NCBI GenBank assembly: GCA_964602735.1
Contig: CAZRRV010000017.1
Span: 1-27,959, forward strand
Length of the DNA stretch: 27,959 bases
Direction of reading: 5' to 3'
DNA from: CAZRRV01 sp964602735
GTDB taxonomy: Bacteria; Bacillota; Clostridia; Oscillospirales; Acutalibacteraceae
Positions 1-8,273 of this stretch are shown one piece after another. Both the position numbers and the translations under genes were made by a program. Positions within the stretch are counted from its first letter, which is position 1, and every line of letters starts with the position of its first letter. The notes below the pieces were generated by a model that was not told where the DNA came from, made no database searches, and saw only the letters and a list, made by a program, of their open reading frames with translations.

Positions 1-287
1 GCGTTATGGGCGTCCCGATTACTTTTATGGATAAGTACTGCCCGGAACAGTTTGAAATATTGGGGATTACGTCAGGGCGTTTTGAGTTTGGCATAGGTCC
101 CTCAAAAATCTATGTGAACGCAAGACAGATCAACGCGAACGGAACAACAACGAGTGGTGGAAAAGTGAATACCGGAGCGGAGATTTTGCTTGATAAGCCG
201 CCTTTGGATCGTGCTTATTATACAGCTGACAATGCTGACGGCCCGTTGCTTCGTTGTTATGATCGTATTCTTATAAGAAGGCGGTAG
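1..287 (+). CDS. EcoRI-family adenine-specific DNA methyltransferase, C-terminal end (5' partial)
   Basis: The reading frame is open to the left edge (first whole codon GTT at 3-5) and ends at TAG 285-287, so only about the last 94 residues are seen. The segment V-M-G-V-P-I-T-F-M-D-K-Y-C-P-E-Q-F-E-I-L, and the ending in which R-C-Y-D-R-I-L-I-R follows a G-P-L-L stretch, match my recollection of the C-terminus of the EcoRI-type adenine methylase family. Those enzymes methylate adenine in a specific site using S-adenosylmethionine. The catalytic NPPF/DPPY and SAM motifs would lie upstream, outside the window, so activity cannot be judged. The ATG at 6 is an internal methionine, not a start. The DUF262-HNH gene begins 6 bases after the stop, which suggests one transcript and a joint restriction-modification role. 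Family call from memory of conserved blocks: fairly sure. Target site unknown. Confidence 0.72.
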   Translation, partial: VMGVPITFMDKYCPEQFEILGITSGRFEFGIGPSKIYVNARQINANGTTTSGGKVNTGAEILLDKPPLDRAYYTADNADGPLLRCYDRILIRRR

Positions 288-293
288 AATCTT

Positions 294-1436
294 ATGGTTA
301 TCAATCACATGACGTTGCGCGTCGGCGATCTCATTGAGGGTTACTATGAGGACAACGAGACATCCCGCGTGGTTGCCTGGGGCGGGAAACTGGACGTGCG
401 CCCGGAGTACCAGCGCGAGTATGTCTACGCGGACGATCAGCGCGACGCGGTTATCAATACGGTGATGCAGGGGTTCCCCTTGAACATCATGTATTTCGTT
501 GACCGAAAAGACGGAAGTTATGAGGTTCTCGACGGCCAGCAGCGCATCATCTCGATCTGCCGCTTCGCAACCAATCACGCGGTCAGTGTGAAACTGCCGT
601 CGAAGACGCTCCCGGGGCAGTTCAACATGGTAAACTTCCCCAATCTGTTCGACGAGCAGCTGCAGGCGTTCAAAGACTATGCCCTTGACGTTTACATCTG
701 CGAGGGCACCGAAGAGGAGAAGATCGACTGGTTCCAGGTGATTAACATCGCCGGGGAAAAGCTGGAGAAGCAGGAAATTCTGAACGCCGTACTCCACTCC
801 CCCTGGCTGACGGACGCCAAGTCCGCCTTTTCCAGAAGGAACTGCGCCGCCGGCAGGTTTTACGGGAAGTATCTGAGCGGAGACTATATCAGGCAGAAGT
901 TTCTGGAGACGGCATTCCGCTGGGCGGCGGACGCCGAGGGAATCACGGGTAACGACGCCGTTCGGACATTTATGCAGAACCACAGGCGGGACAAAAGCGC
1001 CGACGCCCTATGGAAGTATTTCGAGGATGTGTTCCGCTGGGTCGGCCGTGTGTTCGGGAAGTACGACAAGTCAATGAAAGGGGTGGAGTGGGGGCTGCTC
1101 TACAACCGCCACAAAGACGACGTACTCGATCCCGACGCTACGCAGGCGCGTATCGCCGAACTGATGGCGGACAGCGAAGTCCAGCGCAAATCCGGCATTT
1201 ACGAATACATTCTCACGGGAGACGAGCGGACGTTGAATCTCCGCGCGTTTGACAAAGACGAGAAGCTCACGATGTACCACCGTCAGGGCGGCAAATGCGC
1301 GATCTGCGGTCTGCCTTTTGACATCGGCGAGATGCACGGGGATCACATTATTCCGTGGAGCAAAGGGGGCCGCACGACGCTCGACAACGGGCAGATGCTC
1401 TGCGAAAAGTGCAACCTCCGCAAGTCGGATCATTAG
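294..1436 (+). CDS. DUF262 domain protein with C-terminal HNH endonuclease domain
   Basis: 380 residues. The N-terminal half carries DUF262 (ParB/GmrS-like fold) hallmarks: R-P-E-Y-Q-R-E-Y near residue 37 and the L-D-G-Q-Q-R-I motif around residues 77-83, associated with nucleotide or DNA processing in GmrSD-type nucleases. The C-terminus is a compact zinc HNH module: Cys335 and Cys338, the catalytic-type Asp350-His351 (G-D-H-I-I-P-W), Cys370 and Cys373 followed by Asn374. It ends six residues after Asn374, so the nuclease is at the extreme C-terminus. ATG 294 is preceded by AAGGCGG inside the end of the methyltransferase gene, supporting translational coupling; an ATG at 309 is an alternative start. 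Known family members include type IV (modification-dependent) and restriction-like nucleases. Inference: this is the restriction partner of the upstream methylase. A standalone defence nuclease is possible. Confidence 0.85.
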   Translation: MVINHMTLRVGDLIEGYYEDNETSRVVAWGGKLDVRPEYQREYVYADDQRDAVINTVMQGFPLNIMYFVDRKDGSYEVLDGQQRIISICRFATNHAVSVKLPSKTLPGQFNMVNFPNLFDEQLQAFKDYALDVYICEGTEEEKIDWFQVINIAGEKLEKQEILNAVLHSPWLTDAKSAFSRRNCAAGRFYGKYLSGDYIRQKFLETAFRWAADAEGITGNDAVRTFMQNHRRDKSADALWKYFEDVFRWVGRVFGKYDKSMKGVEWGLLYNRHKDDVLDPDATQARIAELMADSEVQRKSGIYEYILTGDERTLNLRAFDKDEKLTMYHRQGGKCAICGLPFDIGEMHGDHIIPWSKGGRTTLDNGQMLCEKCNLRKSDH

Positions 1437-1530
1437 GAATTATCCGATTTCCGGCACACGGTACGCCCGCCCGGGGCCGGGGGTTAAAACCGGAAACAAT
1501 ACAAAACACACTTCTTTCGGAGGCGGTAAA

Positions 1531-2745
1531 ATGAAATATATGGTGCTGTTATGCGACGGCATGGCGGATAAACGCAACCCACGGTTTCTGGGCGGTCAAA
1601 CACCCATGGAGGCGGCGTACAAGCCGAATATGGACTGCCTCGCCGGATCGGCGGAAATAGGTCTTTGCAAAACCGTGGCGGACGGATTAAAGCCCGGCAG
1701 CGATGTGGCCAATCTTTCGGTAATGGGTTACGACCCCGTGCGGTGCTATACCGGGCGTTCGCCGCTTGAAGCCGTCAGCATGGGGGTGGATTTGAAAGAA
1801 ACAGATGTCGCGTTGCGGTGCAATCTGGTTACCCTCTCCGACGAGCCGGAATTTGAAGACGAGCGAATGCTCGATTATTGCGCCGGCGATATTTCAACGG
1901 AGGAGGGCGCCGAAATAATCGCCTCGGTACAGGAGCGGTTCGGCGGCGAGAAATACGCGTTTTACGCGGGGACGGGTTACCGGCACTGCCTTGTGGTGGC
2001 CGACGGCACAACCGACCTCGGCACCCTGACTCCCCCGCACGATATATCGGGCAAACGCATAGGCGGTTATTTAAGCGACAGCGCGAACGCGGCGGATTTA
2101 ATCCGAATGATGCGCGAAAGCCGCCGATTTCTGGCGGATCACCCCGTAAACCGGGCGCGAATCGAACGCGGCCTGCGCCCCGCCAATTCGATATGGCTGT
2201 GGGGCGAGGGAGGAAAACCCCGGCTTGAGAACTTCACAAAGCTGCACGGCGTTACCGCCGGCGTGGTTTCCGCCGTCGATTTAATCAAAGGCATCGGCAA
2301 ATGCTCCGGCATGGAAGTGGCCGATGTGCCCGGCGCTACGGGATATATAAACACGAATTTCGAGGGGAAAACCGAAGCGGCAATACGGCTGTTCGACAGC
2401 GGCTGCGATTTGGTTTACATACATATCGAAGCGCCCGACGAATGCGGGCACCGCCGCGAAGCCGAAAACAAAAAAACCGCCGTTGAACTGATCGATCGGA
2501 AGGTTCTCGCCCCGATGCTTGAATATCTCGGCACACGGGGCGATTACCGCATACTTATAATGCCCGATCATCCGACCCCGCTCGAAACCGGCACTCACAG
2601 CGGAGATCCCGTGCCGTATCTGTTGTACGATTCCCGCAAAAAAATGCCGGGCGGCGTGTTTACGGAGGCGGGCGCGGCGGCGACCGGCAATTATGTCGCG
2701 TACGGTCCGTCGATGATGCCGAAACTGTTGGAGAGCGACCGTTGA
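1531..2745 (+). CDS. apgM: 2,3-bisphosphoglycerate-independent phosphoglycerate mutase, archaeal/ApgM type
   Basis: 404 residues, the usual ApgM length (about 400). It interconverts 3- and 2-phosphoglycerate in glycolysis and gluconeogenesis in the cytosol, using two metal ions and a phosphoserine intermediate. Visible: the N-terminal metal motif L-C-D-G-M-A-D at residues 7-13, Ser57 in P-G-S-D-V-A-N-L as the likely phosphorylated serine, and the C-terminal alkaline-phosphatase-fold ligands P-D-H-P-T-P and T-H-S-G-D-P-V-P-Y. ATG 1531 follows GGAGGCGG at 1519-1526. The same frame extends left into the HNH gene, but that part overlaps a real gene and has no family similarity, so it was rejected as the start. 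The TTG start of the next gene overlaps the TGA stop. It shares its domain with bacterial homoserine-kinase-like ThrH/ApgM paralogues, a less likely alternative. Confidence 0.88.
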   Translation: MKYMVLLCDGMADKRNPRFLGGQTPMEAAYKPNMDCLAGSAEIGLCKTVADGLKPGSDVANLSVMGYDPVRCYTGRSPLEAVSMGVDLKETDVALRCNLVTLSDEPEFEDERMLDYCAGDISTEEGAEIIASVQERFGGEKYAFYAGTGYRHCLVVADGTTDLGTLTPPHDISGKRIGGYLSDSANAADLIRMMRESRRFLADHPVNRARIERGLRPANSIWLWGEGGKPRLENFTKLHGVTAGVVSAVDLIKGIGKCSGMEVADVPGATGYINTNFEGKTEAAIRLFDSGCDLVYIHIEAPDECGHRREAENKKTAVELIDRKVLAPMLEYLGTRGDYRILIMPDHPTPLETGTHSGDPVPYLLYDSRKKMPGGVFTEAGAAATGNYVAYGPSMMPKLLESDR

Positions 2746-3491
2746 ACGAAGACAGAAACATCGCTTTTTCCCGCCCGCAGGATGTCAGAATCCCGCTGGT
2801 GCGCAATATTCAGCAGGAAATCGCCTCTCCGCTTACGGCGGTTTGCGGAGCGCTGTTCATACTCTCGGCCGCATCGATCGCTTTACTGTTCGCGCCGGGC
2901 GCCAAAACGGCGGCCGTTTGCGCCGCCGCGCTGTCGGCGGGAATTTTGCTGGAGGTTATGCGCCGCCGGGCAAAGAACGGCGGGGTCACTCGCATGGTTC
3001 CCGCGCTGATAACGGCTCTGCTGTTTTACGCGGCGGCGTTGGCGATACCCGCGATCGCGGCGGCCGGTTATTTAACCGATTCGAAAATGCCCGGGGCGTA
3101 TCCGCCGATCGGTTTGTTCGGCCGGCTCAATATCCCCGCCGGCGCGATAATTTGGATACGGCTTTCGTTTCTGTCGCTGTGCGCGGCGGTGCTTATCGGC
3201 GCGGGTACGGTCTTTTTGAATATATTCAAAACATTCGGCGACGGCGTCCCCCGTCGCGGGGGAATAATATTGCTTGTATGCGCGGCAGTCGCGGTTTCCC
3301 TATGCGCCTGCGCCGTCGGAACTGCCGATCCGGCAGTGTTCGCGCCGCCGTCCGGTTTGCGGAATTTGAGCTCCGCGGGTTATTCGGCGGCAACGATCAT
3401 TTTCTCGGCGTTGGCGGAAGCGTCGGTAATAACTTTATGCGTGCTGTTTATTAAAATAAATTCGGCCGTTAAGAGGAGCGTTAATGTTTAA
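2742..3491 (+). CDS. Uncharacterised multi-pass membrane protein in the apgM-pth-mfd run
   Basis: 249 residues; no family recognised. It starts at TTG 2742, overlapping the apgM TGA by three bases, with GGAG about 9 bases upstream, so translation is probably coupled to apgM. Its stop overlaps the pth start by 8 bases. After a charged, polar N-terminus of about 28 residues come roughly five or six hydrophobic segments (about 32-52, 55-69, 86-108, 134-160, 172-192 and 216-238) with short basic loops such as M-R-R-R-A-K, predicting an inner-membrane protein. Many alanines and no soluble domain or catalytic motif are evident. The overlaps on both sides show it is expressed with glycolytic and translation/repair genes, but this does not reveal its job. 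Confidence is for a real membrane protein, not a function. Confidence 0.75.
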   Translation: MNEDRNIAFSRPQDVRIPLVRNIQQEIASPLTAVCGALFILSAASIALLFAPGAKTAAVCAAALSAGILLEVMRRRAKNGGVTRMVPALITALLFYAAALAIPAIAAAGYLTDSKMPGAYPPIGLFGRLNIPAGAIIWIRLSFLSLCAAVLIGAGTVFLNIFKTFGDGVPRRGGIILLVCAAVAVSLCACAVGTADPAVFAPPSGLRNLSSAGYSAATIIFSALAEASVITLCVLFIKINSAVKRSVNV

Positions 3492-4065
3492 TCGGCAATA
3501 TTCCTTTTTAATAGCCGGCCTCGGCAACCCCGGAATACGGTATGAAAGAACCCGCCATAACGCGGGGTTTTTGTGCGTCGATAAAATCGCGGAAACTTTC
3601 GCGCGCGGGGATTTCCGCCACAGGTTCGATTCGCTGATTTGCGACGTGGATATAGAGGGCGTCCGCTGTATTCTCTGCAAACCGCAGACATTTATGAACA
3701 ACTCCGGGACGGCCGTTTCCGCAATAAGCCGTTTTTATAAGCTTGAACCGAGCCGGATTATCGTAATACTCGACGATGTTATGCTCCCTCTCGGCAAAAT
3801 CCGGGTTCGCGGGGCAGGCTCCGACGGGGGGCACAACGGGCTTAAGGATATAATCGAACTGCTCGGAACGGAGGATGTCGCGAGAATAAGAATCGGCGTA
3901 GGTCAAAAACCTTCGCCGCAATACGATCTTTCCGATTGGGTTCTCGGCAGATTTTCCCCCGAAGATTGGGCCGCTTTCGAACCCGCGGTGCAAAAAGCGG
4001 CGGACGCGGCGAAATGCGTTGTCAGCGATTCGATAAACTCTGCCATGAACCGCTTTAACGGATAG
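3484..4065 (+). CDS. pth: Peptidyl-tRNA hydrolase
   Basis: 193 residues, normal for bacterial Pth. It releases peptides from peptidyl-tRNAs that drop off the ribosome, recycling tRNA. Visible: the N-terminal G-L-G-N-P-G (residues 12-17), catalytic-type His25 in T-R-H-N-A-G-F, K-P-Q-T-F-M-N-N-S-G (the substrate-binding Asn), the Asp pair in V-I-L-D-D-V-M-L-P, and G-G-H-N-G-L-K-D-I. All core residues are present. ATG 3484 sits 5 bases after AGGAG and overlaps the end of the membrane-protein gene. It is followed 12 bases later by mfd, reproducing the pth(spoVC)-mfd order known from Bacillota. Nothing odd seen. Confidence 0.97.
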   Translation: MFNRQYSFLIAGLGNPGIRYERTRHNAGFLCVDKIAETFARGDFRHRFDSLICDVDIEGVRCILCKPQTFMNNSGTAVSAISRFYKLEPSRIIVILDDVMLPLGKIRVRGAGSDGGHNGLKDIIELLGTEDVARIRIGVGQKPSPQYDLSDWVLGRFSPEDWAAFEPAVQKAADAAKCVVSDSINSAMNRFNG

Positions 4066-4077
4066 AAGGAATTTATC

Positions 4078-7000
4078 ATGCACCCGTTCGTAAAAGAATT
4101 TTCACGCCTGCCCGCCGCAAAAGCGATTGACGACGCTTTTGCCGACAGGCTTTTTCCGGTAGCCGCCTTCGGGCTTTCCGCCATTCATAAAACACTGCTG
4201 ACCGCCATGCTGACCGAAAAAAAGAAGACGGTAACGGTGTTTGTGGCAGACGAGGGCGAAGGTATGCGGATGCGCGACGATCTCACGGCGCTTAAAATAA
4301 GAGCCGAATTTTATCCGAGGCGCGATTTTTCGTTTTCCGCCGAGAAATTTTCGCGCGGTTACGAACAGCAAAGGATAGGCGTTCTGCAAAAAATCGCGTC
4401 GGGCGACTGCGACGCGGTGGTAACGACGCCGATGGCCGCGTTCGCCGCAACCGTGCCGCCGGATGTGCTCCGCCGCCGCTGTTTCGTCGTAAAAGCGGGA
4501 AAATCGGATATCGACGTTTTAACCGAATCGGTAATCGGGGCGGGATATACCCGGGTCGACACGGTAGACGCGCCCGGGCAGTTCGCGCGCCGCGGAGGAA
4601 TTTTCGATTTGTACCCCACAAATTCGGCGGTTCCCTACCGCCTGGATTTCTGGGGCGATGAAATAGATTCGATCCACACGTTCGACATTGAAAGCCAGCG
4701 CAGAATAATGGCCTGCGACGGCTTCACCGTAACTCCGTCGGTTGAATTTTCTCCCGGGGATCCGGCAGCGTTCGCGGAAAAATTAAAAGCCGCCGCCGCG
4801 CGGTGCGAAAATCCCGCGTACCGCGAACATATTTACGAAGATATTGAAAAATCCGGCGCCGGCATCGGAATACCGTATGAGCGATATATGCAATATGTTT
4901 ATGAGACACGGTCGACACTGTTTGACTATACACGCGGCGGCATACTGGTTTTTTCGGAAAGCTCCGGCCTCGAAGAACGGTTCCTCGACTGGGAGAAACT
5001 CACCGCGGCCGAAATCGGGGAATCGAAAAAGAAGGGATTTATCGCCGAGGATTTCCCGCCGCCGTATCTTTCCTCCGACGAGCTGATTAACGAACTTTCC
5101 GGCAGTGAAACGGTTTTCGCGGAAACATTCCCCAGAAAGCGGTTTTTCCGGAATCCCGCGACAGTCTGCAATTTTACCGTTAAGCAGATTCCGCAATGGG
5201 ACGGCCAGCCCTCAATCATAAAAGAGGAAACCCTGCCGGGAGACAAAACGGTGATTCTCGCGGGGGACGAAAAAGCGGCGGGGATTTTAACCGACCGTCT
5301 GACGGACGAGGGTATGCCCGCGATATTCGCGAAAAACCCGCGTTCCTATCCGGCAGGAATTACGGTAACCACGGGCAGCCTCTCGCAGGGATTCTCGTTG
5401 CCGGATTGCAAATTCAATGTGATTGCCTTTAAGCATACCGGCGGCGGACGGCATAAGCCCCGCCACACCGGCGGAATCGATATCGGCGCTATCGAAGATT
5501 TGGAACCCGGCGATCTGGTAGTTCACGCCACGCACGGAATAGGGCGGTTTGAAGGAGTAACGCAGCTCAAAACGCGCAACGGCACGAAAGATTACATCAA
5601 AATTCTCTACCGCGACAACGGAATCCTTTATGTGCCCACCCTTTCGCTCGACATGATCTCAAAATATATCGGAAGCGGCGATGAAAACGTACAGCTAAGC
5701 GCGCTCGGCTCCTCCGACTGGACAAAAGCAAAAAAGCGGGCGCGAAAGTCGGTAAAAGACATAGCGAAACAACTGACATCCCTGTACGCCAAACGCATGG
5801 CGACAAAAGGGTATGCCTTCTCCCCCGACGACGATATGCAGCGCGATTTCGAGAGCAGGTTTGTATACGAAGAAACCGACGATCAGCTTAAAGCCGTTCG
5901 TGAAATCAAAGACGATATGGAACGCGGAATCCCGATGGACAGGCTTTTGTGCGGAGATGTCGGTTTCGGGAAAACGGAAGTCGCTTTCCGAGCGGCTTTC
6001 AAGTGTATTGCCGACGGCAAACAGTGCGCGTTTCTCGTTCCCACCACCATTCTGGCATGGCAGCATTACAACACGGCGGTAGAGCGCTTCCGCTCGTTCC
6101 CCGTGAATATCGAAATGCTTTCGAGATTCCGTACCGCCGCCGAACAGACGGCAATAAAGCGAAAATTGAAATCCGGTTCCATAGATTTACTTATAGGCAC
6201 CCACAGAATGATCGGAGGAGATATCGAATTCCGGGATCTGGGGCTGCTTGTTATCGACGAGGAACAGCGGTTCGGCGTGGCGCAGAAAGAACGGCTGAAA
6301 GAAAAATTTCCGTCCGTTGATGTTCTTACCGTTTCGGCAACGCCCATACCCCGCACGCTCAATCTGTCTCTTTCGGGTTTAAGGGATATGTCTTCGATCG
6401 AAGAGGCCCCGGGAGACCGCCATCCGGTGCAGACCTTTGTTATGGAACAGGATATGTCGGTGTTAAACGCCGCGATAGACCGGGAACTGCGGCGCGGCGG
6501 CCAGGTGTTTTATCTGCACAACAGAGTGGAAAGCATATACTCCGTCGCGGGCAAAATAGCGTCGTCATTTCCCGGAGCCGCCGTCGAAGTCGCGCACGGA
6601 AGAATGAACGAAGACGAACTTTCGGAAATATGGAAACGTATGGTTGAACAGGAAATCGATATTCTGGTCTGCACTACCATTATCGAGGCGGGTATCGACA
6701 TTCCGAACGCCAATACACTGATAATCGAAAACGCCGACAGATTCGGGCTGGCGCAGCTGCATCAGCTTCGGGGAAGAGTCGGAAGGTCGCGGCGGCACGC
6801 CTACGCCTACCTTTGCTTCCCCCCGTATAAATCGATAACCGAAACGGCGTCGGAAAGGCTTGATGCGATTCGGAAATATACCGAATTCGGTTCGGGGTTC
6901 AAAATCGCGATGCGGGATCTGGAAATACGCGGCGCGGGGAATCTGCTTGGAGGCGAGCAGTCGGGGAACATGAACGCCGTCGGATATGATATGTATATAC

Positions 7001-7488
7001 ATATGCTCAACGAGGCGTTGAAAGAAGAACGGGGAGAACCGGTAAAAGAAAAGATTTCATGCACGGTCGATATAAGCGTATCGGCGAATATTCCGGAATC
7101 GTACATTGTTTCCCAGCCACAGCGTCTTGAAATATACCGGCGCATCGCGTCGGTGCAGTCCCCCTCCGATGCCGACGATGTGCGCGGCGAACTGCGCGAC
7201 AGATTCGGCCGCGTTCCCGCCCCCGTCGAAAACCTTATAACCGTTGCGCTGTATAAAAGCCGCGCCTCGTCTTACGGCGTAACCGATATACAGGCGAGAA
7301 ACGGCTCGATCGTTATGTACACCCCCCTCCCGTGCCACCCGCAGTTATCGCAGTCGCTCGCACAACTGCGAGGCAGGGTTATGGTAAGCGCGGGAACCAA
7401 ACCGTACATAACGGTACACAAAAAAACGGGAGAATCCGATCTCGGCGCGCTGGGAGAAATTTTCGCCGCCGCCCCCGCTAAAAATTGA
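4078..7488 (+). CDS. mfd: Transcription-repair coupling factor Mfd
   Basis: 1136 residues, full length for Mfd. It is a DNA translocase that removes RNA polymerase stalled at lesions and recruits UvrA for nucleotide excision repair. Domain order as seen: an N-terminal UvrB-homology region (with Y-T-R-V-D-T-V-D-A-P-G-Q-F-A-R-R-G-G-I-F at about 155-175), an RNA-polymerase-interaction/CarD-like segment (G-D-L-V-V-H-A-T-H-G-I-G-R-F around 477-490), then an SF2 helicase core with Walker A G626-D-V-G-F-G-K-T633 and Walker B D727-E-E-Q730. The R-V-G-R-S-R-R-H motif lies near residue 902, and a C-terminal TRCF domain follows. ATG 4078 has AAGGA upstream. The TGA at 7486-7488 lies inside the -35 box of the promoter for the next genes. 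Confidence 0.97.
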   Translation: MHPFVKEFSRLPAAKAIDDAFADRLFPVAAFGLSAIHKTLLTAMLTEKKKTVTVFVADEGEGMRMRDDLTALKIRAEFYPRRDFSFSAEKFSRGYEQQRIGVLQKIASGDCDAVVTTPMAAFAATVPPDVLRRRCFVVKAGKSDIDVLTESVIGAGYTRVDTVDAPGQFARRGGIFDLYPTNSAVPYRLDFWGDEIDSIHTFDIESQRRIMACDGFTVTPSVEFSPGDPAAFAEKLKAAAARCENPAYREHIYEDIEKSGAGIGIPYERYMQYVYETRSTLFDYTRGGILVFSESSGLEERFLDWEKLTAAEIGESKKKGFIAEDFPPPYLSSDELINELSGSETVFAETFPRKRFFRNPATVCNFTVKQIPQWDGQPSIIKEETLPGDKTVILAGDEKAAGILTDRLTDEGMPAIFAKNPRSYPAGITVTTGSLSQGFSLPDCKFNVIAFKHTGGGRHKPRHTGGIDIGAIEDLEPGDLVVHATHGIGRFEGVTQLKTRNGTKDYIKILYRDNGILYVPTLSLDMISKYIGSGDENVQLSALGSSDWTKAKKRARKSVKDIAKQLTSLYAKRMATKGYAFSPDDDMQRDFESRFVYEETDDQLKAVREIKDDMERGIPMDRLLCGDVGFGKTEVAFRAAFKCIADGKQCAFLVPTTILAWQHYNTAVERFRSFPVNIEMLSRFRTAAEQTAIKRKLKSGSIDLLIGTHRMIGGDIEFRDLGLLVIDEEQRFGVAQKERLKEKFPSVDVLTVSATPIPRTLNLSLSGLRDMSSIEEAPGDRHPVQTFVMEQDMSVLNAAIDRELRRGGQVFYLHNRVESIYSVAGKIASSFPGAAVEVAHGRMNEDELSEIWKRMVEQEIDILVCTTIIEAGIDIPNANTLIIENADRFGLAQLHQLRGRVGRSRRHAYAYLCFPPYKSITETASERLDAIRKYTEFGSGFKIAMRDLEIRGAGNLLGGEQSGNMNAVGYDMYIHMLNEALKEERGEPVKEKISCTVDISVSANIPESYIVSQPQRLEIYRRIASVQSPSDADDVRGELRDRFGRVPAPVENLITVALYKSRASSYGVTDIQARNGSIVMYTPLPCHPQLSQSLAQLRGRVMVSAGTKPYITVHKKTGESDLGALGEIFAAAPAKN

Positions 7489-7513
7489 ATTCCCGCCGCG
7501 CGGGTGCTATAAT
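7485..7513 (+). promoter_or_regulatory. SigA-type promoter of the restriction-modification cassette
   Basis: TTGAAT at 7485-7490, a 17-base spacer, and a consensus TATAAT at 7508-7513. The -35 box contains the mfd stop codon, so the cassette has its own transcription start with no spare bases after mfd. The methyltransferase ATG is 25 bases downstream of the -10. Confidence 0.8.
7496..7503. promoter_or_regulatory. Palindrome CCGCGCGG in the promoter spacer, possible control site
   Basis: A perfect 8-base palindrome lies between the -35 and -10 boxes of the R-M promoter, and the wider CCCGC-CGC-GCGGG can fold as a 5-bp hairpin. Some R-M systems regulate themselves through a recognition or operator site in this position. 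That role here is inference; in GC-rich DNA a short GC palindrome could be chance. Confidence 0.3.
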
Positions 7514-7538
7514 ACATACGAAAGGCGGTGGTTGAAAA

Positions 7539-8273
7539 ATGCCGCGCGAAAATAATCCGCGATCCGACCCGTTGTTTGCCGGCGCGCAACCAGCCGGATC
7601 GATTTTCAAACCGACCGGCAGCGGATTCCGCGTCAATCGCAAAAACACCGGCGACGGTCTGGAGCTTTTGAACACGATACGCGACGAATCGTTGAAAGCG
7701 GTGTTCTTCGACCCGCAGTACCGCGGTGTACTCGATAAGCTTAAATACGGCAACGAGGGTAAGAACCGCGGCAAAGCGCGGGCAGCTCTGCCTCAGATGA
7801 CGGAGGAAACGATAATCGAATTTCTGCGCCGGATACACAGGGTGCTTGCACCGTCCGGTTATCTGTTCTTATGGGTCGATAAATTCCATCTGGTTGAGGG
7901 AGTCGCCCCGTGGTTTGAATCCACACGGCTTTCTCCCGTCGACTTAATAACATGGGACAAACAGAAATTCGGCATGGGCTACCGTACGCGCAGAAAGGCG
8001 GAATATCTGCTCGCGGTACAGAAAAAGCCGATCGCGGCAAAAAGAACATGGACGGTTCACAATATTCCCGATGTCTGGAGCGAGACCGTCCGTAAAAACC
8101 ACGCGCACTCAAAGCCGGTTGAACTGCAGAAACGGCTGATCGAGGCAACGACCGACCCCGGCGATTATGTCTGCGATCCCGCCGCCGGCGGTTATTCGGT
8201 GCTTGAGGCCTGTGCGCAAAGCGGGCGGAATTTTATAGGGTGCGATATCGCGTTCGGGGAGGAACTGCCGTGA
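7539..8273 (+). CDS. Type II-like beta-class DNA methyltransferase (N4-cytosine or N6-adenine)
   Basis: 244 residues. Motif order identifies a beta-class amino-methyltransferase: the catalytic motif comes first (F-F-D58-P-Q-Y61, a DPQY variant of DPPY), then a variable middle that should carry target recognition, then motif X (S-K-P-V-E-L-Q-K-R-L-I at 191-201) and the SAM-binding motif I (D213-P-A-A-G-G, followed by F-I-G-C-D-I). It transfers a methyl group from SAM to an exocyclic amino group of a specific DNA site. ATG 7539 follows the purine-rich AAAGGCGGTGG. The TGA at 8271-8273 overlaps the GTG start of the nuclease (GTGA), so the two are translationally coupled. Glutamine in place of the second proline in DPPY is unusual but known among amino-methyltransferases. 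Specificity cannot be read from sequence. Confidence 0.88.
   Translation: MPRENNPRSDPLFAGAQPAGSIFKPTGSGFRVNRKNTGDGLELLNTIRDESLKAVFFDPQYRGVLDKLKYGNEGKNRGKARAALPQMTEETIIEFLRRIHRVLAPSGYLFLWVDKFHLVEGVAPWFESTRLSPVDLITWDKQKFGMGYRTRRKAEYLLAVQKKPIAAKRTWTVHNIPDVWSETVRKNHAHSKPVELQKRLIEATTDPGDYVCDPAAGGYSVLEACAQSGRNFIGCDIAFGEELP

Noticed and set aside
102..983. Long minus-strand open frame (293 codons)
   Set aside because: It lies opposite the methylase end and the DUF262-HNH gene, whose motifs are clear; the minus-strand product shows no family features.
1448..1496. TTTCCGG...CCGGAAA long-range stem in the gap before apgM
   Set aside because: 7-bp stem with a loop of over 30 bases and no T run; too weak to call a terminator or riboswitch. 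No clear promoter was seen in the gap either.
1249..1530. N-terminal extension of apgM
   Set aside because: In frame but overlaps the HNH domain gene and has Ser/Arg/Thr-rich nonsense composition; GGAGGCGG fixes ATG 1531.
8240..8269. Upstream GTG start for the restriction endonuclease
   Set aside because: Inside the methyltransferase with no ribosome site; GTG 8270 has GGGGAGGA and the stop/start overlap.
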